From positions 1,482,137 through 1,546,136 of the forward strand of contig FJOG01000013.1 of NCBI GenBank assembly GCA_900073065.1: a DNA stretch of 64,000 bases, read 5' to 3'. Under the pieces are notes generated by a model, which searched no databases, was not told the origin of the DNA, and was given only the letters and a program-made list of their open reading frames with translations. Below are positions 45,060-53,871 of the stretch, one piece after another. This DNA is from Phialocephala subalpina. Taxonomy: Eukaryota; Ascomycota; Leotiomycetes; Helotiales; Mollisiaceae. Both the position numbers and the translations under genes were made by a program. Numbering within the stretch: the stretch's first letter is position 1; the number at the start of each line of letters is the position of its first letter.

Positions 45060-45136
45060 CAGAAAGCTATGGAGATGCGCTTCAAAAATTGCAGGACCAA
45101 ACTTTCTGCATGTTGCCATATGGTCACCGCCCACTA

Positions 45137-46142
45137 CTACTTGCGAGTAGCAATAAAAGTTTTCATCCCCCACGCAATTCCAAATGCAATAGCTGGAACA
45201 ATCATAAACTTCCCAACGATTGTAGCAACTCGGATGACCATTAGGTTCGCGTGTAGGTCGGCTGTGTATTCACCCTCGTTAATCCTCGGATACGGTTCGT
45301 CCGGCACGGGCCTTCCAAGAAACGCACAAAGCGGCTCCCATCCATCTTTGGCTTCAAATTCTAGCAAGTTGTCTTTCGGGACAATGTCTCTGACGTGCTG
45401 ATTGTGTCTTAAAAATCCTTCTCGGACTTTTGCTCGATTGTAAATATCCCCGTCGGTCCACTGAGCTAGGACGAGCTCGAGGACGTCACGTTCAGCTCTG
45501 AGTACCTAGGCATCATCAGTTTGAGCGATTTGAATAGGTGCGAGTTTTGAACGAACCGGATCTATCCAAGTGGTGATGAATCTGTATGAAGGCCACCCTA
45601 GAACTTTGAAGAACGAGTTTTCCACCGATGCCATCCATTTGTCTGGATCCCTGACACCCAATACCACTTTGGCATTCGGGTAAGCAGCAATCAACTCGTC
45701 AGCAAAGACCGCATTTGGAACATCCGTGACTGCCTAGACTCGTAATAAGTGGCCATCAGTAAAAAAAATTGATGACTGAGGTCTGATGATGAAGACTGAC
45801 ACTATAGCTTCCAAGCACTCTGTCAAACTCTTCCTTTCCGAATGGCTTCCCTTCACTGTACAACTTTGCTCTCAGTGCTTCCTTCCAACACCAAATAGCT
45901 TTGAAGCTTATCCCCTCAGGAGAAAATATCTCCATAAAATGATACGATTTGTACCCTAGCTTTCCAAGTGCCGTGTAGAGTGCTAGAATGAAAGTTAGTG
46001 ACTTTCACAAAGGCCGCCTCGGAGGAGACCCACACATGGTTCCTGTACGGGAAAGGCCCAGACATAACACCTGCATCTCTACTGGTCGCGGATCTCTGAC
46101 CGGGATTCGATCGACATATCGTCCACCAACTAGGGTGGGCAT
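45137..46142 (-). CDS. Sulfotransferase-family P-loop protein with C-terminal membrane anchor
   Basis: Four exons (46142-46034, 45982-45801, 45733-45557, 45505-45137), 278 aa. The phosphate-binding loop QVLCLGLSRTGTM (about 24-36) is completed by the first splice, then LYTALGKLGYKSYHF, AVTDVPNAVFADELI, VVLGVRDPDKW and the closing DGWEPLCAFLGRPVPDEPYPRIN. These are the landmarks of the fungal Sulfotransfer_4-type family. The third intron (45556-45506, 51 nt, donor GTTCGT) is a multiple of three and contains an in-frame TAG that would otherwise truncate the protein. A hydrophobic tail (ATIVGKFMIVPAIAFGIAW) suggests membrane attachment. True sulfotransferase activity is not established for this group. 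Confidence 0.85.
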
Positions 46143-46729
46143 ATTTGCGCGTCTAAAGTTCGACGGCCAATGCAAGAGACACGAGATGTGAAGATAGGAA
46201 CGGTGTTCCCTTTAGCTACGCAACTCGATTTTCAACAGACTCGAAGAAGATGTTGGGTAACGAGCATCCAAATCCGGGACATTCTTATATAGCAGGGACC
46301 CCAGGATCAAGCGAGCAGCCAAACATTTGCTGACATCAGATGGTTGTGAGCTTTGCGACCCGACATTGGCTTGGGACAGACGATCAAGTTGATGGCTCTC
46401 AAACATGATTCGTGGGTGCGGTAAATTATACGACGGAGCAAATGAAATGCGTCGCTTTTTGACTGGTCATCAAAAACCCGTGGTGGAAACTCTCACAATT
46501 TTATACTTGTGCACACAATCCTAAGTTCCTCCTCACATTCCTTTTTCTCATTCTCCAACATCGTAAGGCGTCAAGAGTTTTGTGAGCTGCTTATTCTGTA
46601 ACGGAAGAAAGTACTATTGTTTTAAGACGCAATAATCCATCGTGTGCAACAGTGCAATAACAAGCAAACGGGCCATTCACATTATCTTGACCCATTCCTC
46701 GCGTCAAACGACCGGCTACCTCAATAGGA
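46143..46729. other. Intergenic
   Basis: Upstream of the sulfotransferase-like gene. A minus-strand frame at 46591-46920 overlaps the cysteine-rich gene's 3' part and could belong to an alternative exon of it. No independent gene is supported. Confidence 0.4.
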
Positions 46730-47028
46730 CTACACGTAAGCCCCCTGCAACAAGTACCAGCCGACGAAGACCGTGCCGAACTCGGGATTCCTTGAAATCT
46801 CCTGACCTTCACTCGAATCGCAGGGACAGGCAAAGGATCGGCAGCAGCACGGGCAGTAACAATTGTGCTTGTTGTAAACAGTTGGACAAGAAGCGTGTTG
46901 GAGGATTGTAACTGTTTCATTAGTGTCGGTGAAGGTGGAAGCTGCGAATTTGGAGACGGAGCTGGCGACGAGCGTGGGCGTCAACATAGCAAAGGTGAGG
47001 ACCACAAGAGTGGCGGTAGGGGGCGCAT
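46730..47028 (-). pseudogene. Small cysteine-rich secreted protein, start region frameshifted
   Basis: The minus-strand frame codes about 95 residues. It has a signal-peptide-like stretch TATLVVLTFAMLTPTLVASS followed by a cysteine cluster (CPTVYNKHNCYCPCCCRSFACPC), nine or so Cys within 30 residues. The ATG at 47028 reads out of frame. The run of five C after it (GGGGG at 47019-47023 on the plus strand) would need one more C to link MRP to the signal peptide. An internal ATG at the middle of the hydrophobic stretch gives a poor signal. It resembles small secreted cysteine-rich proteins of fungi. No known family recognised. The 3' end may also be spliced differently. Confidence 0.45.
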
Positions 47029-47680
47029 CTTGATGTAGAAGTGGTCTCTGTTTGTTGAACTTTGTTCTTAAGTCTTGATAGTTGCCAAGCGTGACTATGT
47101 GAATGTGGGTGTCGGTTGTAGGTTAGTTAGTTTAGAAGGCTTACCATTTTTGGAAAGAATAGAGAAGTGTGCTAAAAAATTCTATACTTGTGCTCGATGG
47201 TAATGTATTCACGTTATGACGTCTGGGCTGCTAGTCTCCTCATGAATGTTCTTGACTTAGATTCATGTTCCTAGAGCTCAATATACTGGGCAACTGAGCA
47301 GGCGGGAGATTTGAAATTGTTGAGGCGCAAATTGTGCTCCTTCTTCCCAAATGACCGATGCCAGACTTGTTTATCTCCTGAGTTATCATATTGAAGATCA
47401 CGCCCCGCTTTCCTCATCCTTCCCCAACGCTCCTCCGCTAGCGTGAAAAGGCCGGGAACCATTTCCCGCAATGCTCGGGAGATCTCAGACCGACATACAT
47501 TCATTCTAGCATGGTAATTAGAGATCTGAGAATGACATACTGGGACTGAGTATGTGGTGATCTCACAATTTCTATGTGTAAATTCGATGATTGGCCATCC
47601 ACTGAACGGAAAACAGAGCATTCAGTTTAACATTGCACCATATAGAGAACTTTCTACACCGTGGAATAACCCCATAGTGC
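47029..47680. other. Intergenic
   Basis: A minus-strand frame at 47271-47621 is open for 116 codons, but I recognise nothing in it and it lacks a convincing start. No other content seen. Confidence 0.4.
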
Positions 47681-48895
47681 TCATGCAAGTGAGTCCAATC
47701 TGAGCCTCCGAACAGCCTCAACGACTACATCAGTCGTCCAATCTCCCTGCAGCGCTTCAAAGACCACATCAGCCTCGCTAGAAGGCGCCATACCTCCAGG
47801 TGCGGGCGGCCTGCGGTCAAGGTTGGTGGGGAATGGATATCCAGACGCGATTGCACACACGCAAGCATCAACTTCACGATCTCTGCCTCTCTCATTACAC
47901 AATCGTTTCAAGGCAACCCAGCAATTCTTGATAATTGCCAGGTTGTCGATTGTCTCCATTGGTTTGCCAAAAGCGCTGCTGACTTGCAGAAGATTGGCAC
48001 TTCTATCCCACTGACTTTGATTTTCACCAGCAGCATGAAATAGCGCCGGATTGAAGAACACTGCGTCGCCTGGTTTGAGGGGTAGGCTGACCCAGTGATC
48101 CTCGAAGTACTGCTTGAACTCTGGCAAGCGCCATGCCATATATCCTTCCTCGAAGAGTTGTGAAAAAGGTAAGAACCTTGTTGGGCCACTCTCAAGAGGC
48201 ATCTCAGAATGTGCTATGGCGCCTTGCAATGTTAACAACTGGCTTGCCAGTTGCGTTGACCTTGGGAATGAGGCACATTGCTCTGCTCCTTGAAAGCCTA
48301 GATGATAATCTCGATGCGCGGCTTGAGGCGCACCACCCGGCTTGACGATGTTGACTTGAGCTGTAACTTGGTATGCCGGACCGAGCCATGCCTCGCACGC
48401 AAGGGCTAGCCACGGGTTGGAATAGTACTCGACAAATGAGTCAGGGTCGTGGAGAGCGTGCTTCTGAAAGGAATTCCAGATTCTTGAATTTTTGCCCGCA
48501 GCTGCAAAGTGGTCGCCTTTCGAAGACAAGCCCTCTTTCGAGATTATTTCATCGAATACGTTATTGACGCGGTTTAGCAAAGAGGCATCGGTGACAAAAT
48601 TCTTCAGAACAAATACCCCAGACCCTGTACGAAGAATCTCATTCCATTCGTCTTGTAGGGAGGATGTAGTGTTGGTGTCTGAGACGCTGTATTTCGAGAG
48701 GTCGTAGATAGGGATGTTCTTGACGATAACGTCCCACAAAGAAAAATCAGACGGCTGTTGGGTTTGAGTGCAGAGTTTTGTGAAATCCGTCAGGGACGGT
48801 GGCGTGTCAATCCTGTAGAGGCGCCTTGGGACGAGGCGATTTGGGCCATTCGTCTTCGAAGATGTTCCCTCACCTTGTAGCGGAGAAGGTGCCAT
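47681..48895 (-). CDS. Phytanoyl-CoA dioxygenase (PhyH) family oxygenase
   Basis: Single exon, 404 aa from ATG 48895. The Fe(II)/2-oxoglutarate core is visible: the HxD pair in AAHRDYHLGF (His194, Asp196), LPLKPGDAVFFNPALFHAAGENQS carrying the distal His, and RSANLLQVS supplying an Arg. An N-terminal FVLKNFVTD segment starts the fold. PhyH-type enzymes hydroxylate fatty acyl-CoAs or diverse small molecules. Many fungal members act in secondary metabolism, so the substrate is open. The first 45 codons and the leader lie inside the perfect 250-bp duplication, giving a second orphan copy of the 5' end at 49010-49259. An upstream extension of the frame lacks support. Confidence 0.9.
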   Translation of the reverse strand: MAPSPLQGEGTSSKTNGPNRLVPRRLYRIDTPPSLTDFTKLCTQTQQPSDFSLWDVIVKNIPIYDLSKYSVSDTNTTSSLQDEWNEILRTGSGVFVLKNFVTDASLLNRVNNVFDEIISKEGLSSKGDHFAAAGKNSRIWNSFQKHALHDPDSFVEYYSNPWLALACEAWLGPAYQVTAQVNIVKPGGAPQAAHRDYHLGFQGAEQCASFPRSTQLASQLLTLQGAIAHSEMPLESGPTRFLPFSQLFEEGYMAWRLPEFKQYFEDHWVSLPLKPGDAVFFNPALFHAAGENQSQWDRSANLLQVSSAFGKPMETIDNLAIIKNCWVALKRLCNERGRDREVDACVCAIASGYPFPTNLDRRPPAPGGMAPSSEADVVFEALQGDWTTDVVVEAVRRLRLDSLA

Positions 48896-49259
48896 ACTGA
48901 GAAGAAACAAAAGAGGTGAGGGCAGAGAGGGTGGGGCGGAGCGGAATAATGGGGTACGATTAGAATGGCATGAGGCCACAAGGCACCAACACACACAAAT
49001 AAGCCCTGCGGGTTTGAGTGCAGAGTTTTGTGAAATCCGTCAGGGACGGTGGCGTGTCAATCCTGTAGAGGCGCCTTGGGACGAGGCGATTTGGGCCATT
49101 CGTCTTCGAAGATGTTCCCTCACCTTGTAGCGGAGAAGGTGCCATACTGAGAAGAAACAAAAGAGGTGAGGGCAGAGAGGGTGGGGCGGAGCGGAATAAT
49201 GGGGTACGATTAGAATGGCATGAGGCCACAAGGCACCAACACACACAAATAAGCCCTGC
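48760..49259 (-). repeat. Perfect 250-bp tandem duplication at the PhyH gene 5' end
   Basis: Units 48760-49009 and 49010-49259 are identical over 250 bases by direct reading. The unit covers the PhyH start codon, about 45 codons and about 115 bp of upstream DNA. The second unit therefore carries a truncated copy with its own ATG that runs out at the junction. Length equals that of the unrelated duplication at 16880-17379. Confidence 0.97.
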
Positions 49260-49307
49260 TGTGAAAATGTTGCTGCCTTGTGGCCTCATGCCATTCTAAC
49301 CGTACCC
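49202..49307. repeat. 39-bp inverted repeat (hairpin) with 28-bp loop
   Basis: Left arm 49202-49240 and right arm 49269-49307 are reverse complements with 37 of 39 matches. One mismatch is of C/T type. The left arm also exists in the first 250-bp unit (48952-48990). The arms contain GGCATGAGGCCACAAGG and its complement. No mobile-element gene is beside it. Possible origins are a MITE-like remnant or a fold-back assembly join. Confidence 0.85.
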
Positions 49308-49792
49308 GGAATACGGGACGTTTTAAGCACTGGTTGGTGCTTCGGAGCGACACATCTCTCGGGCACCCGAGCGGTGGGAGTGAGGGTGGCGTGTCGAACA
49401 TCATCGACCCAGCATACGACAGGCCGGTGGAGGAGACGAGCCGGCTGCTGGCAGAGCGGATCTGCGCATCTTCTCGGTCGCTGCGACTTCTGTGCTTCGT
49501 GCAGCAAGAATGGCGCTATGGAGTTCTAACACCTCATCGGGAACTTGATGCGCTGATATTGAGCAAGACGGCAGACGGCGTAGTGATTGCGGTTGCAGCC
49601 AGCCAGCTCCACGTTGCCGCTGTGCTGCTCGACCGCGTCGTCGCAACTTCGTCCCCACTCCCACAAGACCAAGACAAACTGCCGCAATTTGTCGAATCTT
49701 GCTGGCACATCCACTCCAACGTCTTGAAATCCCGTCAAGGGGCCGGGCCGGGTTTGGTTGGGAATCAGATCACATGGCGTTATTTCACGTGA
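49280..49792 (+). CDS. Unrecognised open frame of 170 codons
   Basis: Open from the inverted repeat's right arm to 49792, GC-richer than the neighbouring DNA. The inferred protein has helical segments (ETSRLLAERICASSRSLRLL, GVVIAVAASQLHVAAVLLDR). Frames on the opposite strand are open too, so the signal may be compositional. It has no recognisable start context, and the first codon lies inside the hairpin arm. I would treat it as doubtful, perhaps the remains of a gene cut by the rearrangement at 49260. Confidence 0.2.
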   Translation: MASCHSNRTRNTGRFKHWLVLRSDTSLGHPSGGSEGGVSNIIDPAYDRPVEETSRLLAERICASSRSLRLLCFVQQEWRYGVLTPHRELDALILSKTADGVVIAVAASQLHVAAVLLDRVVATSSPLPQDQDKLPQFVESCWHIHSNVLKSRQGAGPGLVGNQITWRYFT

Positions 49793-50055
49793 TTGCAGGA
49801 GAGTAAAAACTCGGGTTCCGGCAGGTAGCTTACAAATCCACACTTCACTTCTTCCTCCCAGTGACGCTACATAGCACCTATCACAATTTGGCTACGAATG
49901 CAAGCATAGCTAAATTGTCATCCGATGCCTCAGGCACTACTGTCTAACAAAGCTGCTGCCTAAAGCCACGTGATAAATATGCCAAAGCTGCGCTGCGCTT
50001 CCACATCAACGTGAGGAGACTTTAGGTTTTCTATTTATTGCTTCGCCTGCTTTTC

Positions 50056-50079
50056 AGCGATTTAGCGATTTAGCGATTT
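50056..50079 (+). repeat. Three copies of AGCGATTT
   Basis: Exact 8-bp unit repeated three times, ending 12 bp before the HET gene's start codon, so it would lie in the leader of its mRNA. CACGTG motifs occur further upstream near 49787 and 49966. Confidence 0.8.
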
Positions 50080-50091
50080 AGCAAGAGTAAC

Positions 50092-52143
50092 ATGAATTCT
50101 CTCCAAGGGTACGAACAAATCGTTTTGGCCGGTCTACGCCCCCATAGCTGTCGCCATTGCCAACAGATTAGGATTACCTCAGCTAAGCCACTAGATGAAC
50201 AGGAATTCTTTTTCTGGTATAAGGATGTTCTGAAAGCGAAAAATGACGGATGCGATTTCTTTTCCACTCAGATCAGCTCTCTCCAGCGCTTACGCGGCAA
50301 GTACATGATGTATCAGTACAAGCTGCAATTATTGCAACTTAAGATACGGATCAGATCAGACGAGAATAAAAAATTCCACTATATCGCTTTTGATTGGTTG
50401 GCGAATGGAAGGGATTTGTTCAATTCGGTCGACGAAGAACCGGAGCTCCACGTTTTCGCTCTGAAAGGTAATTTCCTGAACCTGCTTATTGGCCTGAATG
50501 CTTAGTGTTTGATACTAGACAGTTTGGCGGCCCATCATGTCACGGCAAGGCCTCTAAATCCAAACCCGAAATCTGCAGAAACAATGAATCTAGTACGCCA
50601 CTGGCTTCATCAATGTTATTCAAGACATTCTATGTGTCGGGATGCGAGAGAGTCACTTCCTGCTCGAGGTATGCCTTGTAGGCTTATTGCAGTTGGTGCG
50701 CCAGGGGACATCAATATCTACTTGGAAGAGTTAAATGAAAACTCCCAAGAAGCTTATATGGCTCTCACCTACTGCTGGGGTGGCTATCCGACAGAGGTAA
50801 CGAGCATTGATAATTTACCGGAAAGGAAGCGCAATCTTAACCTTGCAAGTCTATCAGCTACTATCAAGGATGCTGTGATAGTTACTCGAGAACTAGGATG
50901 CAAATATCTTTGGGTGGATGCTCTTTGTATTGTGCAGGACAATGATGAAGAGCGTGAAAGGGAACTGTCAAAAATGGCGCAAATCTACTCAAGAGCTTTA
51001 CTCACAATTAGCGCTGCGAAGGCAGAGCATGCCGATGAAGGTTTTCTTCAAGAGCGCGATATAGGACAGGCTTACGGACGTCTTTTTAAGCTTCCTTTCT
51101 GTTCCCCAAACCAATCAGATGAGATGGGTTCGATCATACTACACGAGCAGTCTGTCCATAACGATGAGGATGAGCCCATTGATTTAAGAGCATGGACCAT
51201 GCAAGAGCGCTATGTCTCCCTGCGCTCAATAAGATATGGCTCCAGACAGATCGAGTGGAAATGTCAGCAAGGAGGAGCAAACGACATTGATGGCGGTTGT
51301 GATTGCAGGGGGACTGTGGTCGATGAGTCTTCTTTCACTGGGAGGCCTTGGGATAGAGTACGGGGGAAAACCGATTTTGACTTTGGGAACTGGATACAGC
51401 TTGTCGAACAGTATTCCAGACGCCATTTGTCGAATCCAGACGATAGACTTCCTGCTTTTGCTGCTCTTGCAGAGAATTTTGCCTATGTCAACAAGTTGGA
51501 AGGCTCTAAATACCGGGCTGGCTTATGGGAAGTCAATTTCCCCAGGCAACTTCTCTGGTGTCGAGACGGCGAAGAAAAGCACAACTCTGACAGTAATAAT
51601 CCTCCAACAATCCAGGCTTCCTGGTCGTGGGCTTCACTAAACCGGCCAATTGAGTTTATTTATTCTACCTATGACATATGGGGCGTTACTCTTGAAGTTG
51701 TTGATTTTAATATCCAGCTAAAGAATCAAGCCTTTGAGTATGGTACGGTAGAGCAGGGTCACTTGATCGTCAAAGGCTATCTCAAGGAGATACAATGGAC
51801 AGGTCGTTCATTCAAAAGCTGCGGTTCAGACAAGAGAGGCGGCACACCCAAGGACCTACCAATAGAAGCTGTCTGGGACTCAGACCAGACAAAGACACGA
51901 AAACTGGTCTCGTGCCTTGAAGTGAACGCTGAAAGTAACACCAGGCAATCGCATGGCATTCTCCTCGTCTGCAACAGTCTTAAAACCTTCAAACGAGTTG
52001 GTTACTTCAAATTCGACCACCAGAAAATGCAGCTCGAAAAGGGCCGAAATCGAAGGCAAGACGAAACCGGAGTTTCTGCTGAAAAGTCTTCAAACTGGAA
52101 TTGGTTTTGGGTTAGTGAACTTCAAATGGTTAATATAGTCTAG
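50092..52143 (+). CDS. HET-domain protein (heterokaryon incompatibility type)
   Basis: Two exons (50092-50467, 50519-52143), 666 aa. The intron (51 nt, GTAATT...ACTAG) joins VFALK to DSLAAHH in phase. The HET domain lies at about 200-350: EAYMALTYCWGG, then DAVIVTRELGCKYLWVDALCI, the conserved core, ending with IYSRALLTISA. Further on are WTMQERYVSLRSI and the PTIQASWSWASLNRPIEF motif that follows HET domains. The C-terminus NWNWFWVSELQMVNIV has the family's final Trp-rich strand. HET proteins trigger programmed cell death when unlike individuals fuse. Partners are often NLR-type receptors, and one lies 1.7 kb downstream on the other strand. This copy seems intact, unlike the relics at 865-1455 and 62378-62967. 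Confidence 0.92.
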
Positions 52144-52587
52144 TTAGTTACTATTTCTTAGCCCTGTTAGAGGCTGTTTTTGGAAAATTCTACAAAAATG
52201 GCAAATGTTTGACAATTGCACATCCAGTTCGAGGAAGATACAACGCAGGAACGAACTACTCTCAATCAATATTCTCGCTATTCTCACTAATCTTGCATTG
52301 ACTGGTCCTGTTCAATTTGAAATTAGCGCGCTCAAATACTGAAACCCAAACAGATTCTGTACAACAAAACTAAAATCTATTCGTATTCCTCAAAACAAAT
52401 CTATTATATTCTGAATGAAATACTAAATTAAATTATTTGAAAATTCTCAAAACACACTCTTTTGAGTCGTTTCTTCAATATCGCGCTTTGCGGCTTCCAA
52501 ATTACCCTAAGATTTGCCGAATAGAATTTCTAGCGCGATAAATATTATACACATCCAAATTATGTGTGTTTAAACCCCTCTAAGAGC
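52144..52587. other. AT-rich intergenic stretch
   Basis: Roughly two-thirds or more A/T, rich in AAAT and TTTG, downstream of the HET gene. No coding frame. Confidence 0.5.
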
Positions 52588-52807
52588 TCACTTAAAAACA
52601 CCATACAGACTAGGATCGCGGCGCTCACGCTTTTCTAGAATATTGAAGTATAGTGAAGAAACAACTCCAAATGATGTCCATCGTGCCCCGCACATTGGCA
52701 AACGAGACATAGTTGACCGACGTTGACGGATGAGCGCAATCGGTCTTGAAGGTAGTGTAAGTGCTCGCGAGGGTCGAGAGAAACAGGAGGACAAGGCTGC
52801 GCGCCAT
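52588..52807 (-). pseudogene. N-terminal relic of a fungal multi-helix membrane protein family
   Basis: The frame from 52807 begins MARSLVLLFLSTLAS (signal-like), then FKTDCAHPSTSVNYVS and NVRGTMDIIWSCFFTI. The R-G-T-x-D-I-h-W-S-C segment is one I associate with a family of large fungal membrane proteins of unknown function. After that the frame stops, while a neighbouring frame reads LEKRERRDPSLYG, resembling the family's next block (PEQRE...RDP). So part of the first helix is deleted or shifted, and the rest of the protein is absent. Probably a dead 5' fragment beside the AT-rich stretch. Confidence 0.4.
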
Positions 52808-53871
52808 GATCTCACAACAGCCTCTAGGCTAAAGAAGAGAGCCTGATCAAGTCGATTCAGCACACGGTCGCGAAACGACGGGTATAGGGAATCTTTGTGA
52901 GGCCGGTCCTTATCATTCGTGTGTAACATGGAAGAAGAAGCAGGAGAAGAAGAATGAAGAGGTAGCTGCTGCCGTTGTTGACGAGGCTCCGAGGCTACAT
53001 GGATGCCGTCATGGATATCTAAAATTAGCTTTCGGCCCCCAAAAGCACAATGTTGCATGAAGGAATTCGAGTTCTTCTTCTCTTTGCTGGTTTTGAGACG
53101 CCGTATCAAGAATGGATCTTTGTGAAAGATATTTCGAGGTTGCGATCCTCTTCACCGAGAGGACTCGAAGGGTCGAAGTTGAGGATTCCATTAGTAGAAA
53201 ATCTTCCTCTCAAGGACCGGCTGATTTTCTCGAGCAGAGAAACGATCTCGTCGATGCGCTGCAGTGGGGATGGATGTTTACTCGAAGGTTTTGGAGGGAT
53301 TTGGATGACGAGTTAGCGAAATATAAGGAGCGGAAAGGGGAGGTTGCTAAACTGAGCTATGGGTGAGTCCGGAACCATTTTGGATCTTGGTGAAGCTACC
53401 CATCCTGTATCTGATTTGAAAGACGAGTGTCGGAAAAGAAAGGTCTCTCTGATTGTTGGAGAAAAGCTACGCCTCAGCTTCCAACCATCTCAAGGTTAGC
53501 TTCCTGTCCCGGAATTTCATGCGAGCTCGAGGAGTTGGAAATGATGCTCTTCATACCTGGGATGTTTGCATCCACACCAGCAGGCAAGGATAAAGGAAAC
53601 TATCTTAACTGGATCTTTCACTGACATCCAAAGACGGTCCTACGGGAGAGACTTAAATTGTACTGCGATGTTATCGGGCACGAGGATGCTCAAAAAAGCA
53701 GTTCTCGGGGCTTGAAAAAGAGCCGTGGTTGAGAAGTTTTGGGACATATTCATTGCACATTATTGCTTTCCTAACAGTACATCGTCAAGGGACTCTGTAA
53801 GCGGACTTCAAGTGGTCCTCAATGAGGCTAGAATGAGCGGAATACAATTATCTAAATAACTCTCTCGCGGT
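52808..53871. other. Unresolved region between membrane-protein relic and NLR
   Basis: A plus-strand frame (53112-53366) encodes a helical segment, DFLEQRNDLVDALQWGWMFT then FWRDLDDELAKYKERKGEV, ending at a GTGAGT donor. I do not recognise it. It could be one exon of a small or broken gene. The remainder, including a T/A-rich part near 53740-53870, shows nothing. Confidence 0.3.

Noticed and set aside
45508..45510. In-frame TAG as evidence that the sulfotransferase gene is a pseudogene
   Set aside because: A 51-nt phase-0 intron (45556-45506) removes it and the flanking protein reads naturally.
47271..47621. 116-codon minus-strand frame downstream of the PhyH gene
   Set aside because: Not recognised, with stops in the relevant neighbouring frames and no start context. 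Too weak to call a gene.
49010..49259. Second PhyH-like gene start
   Set aside because: It is the second copy of the 250-bp duplication and runs into unrelated sequence at 49260.
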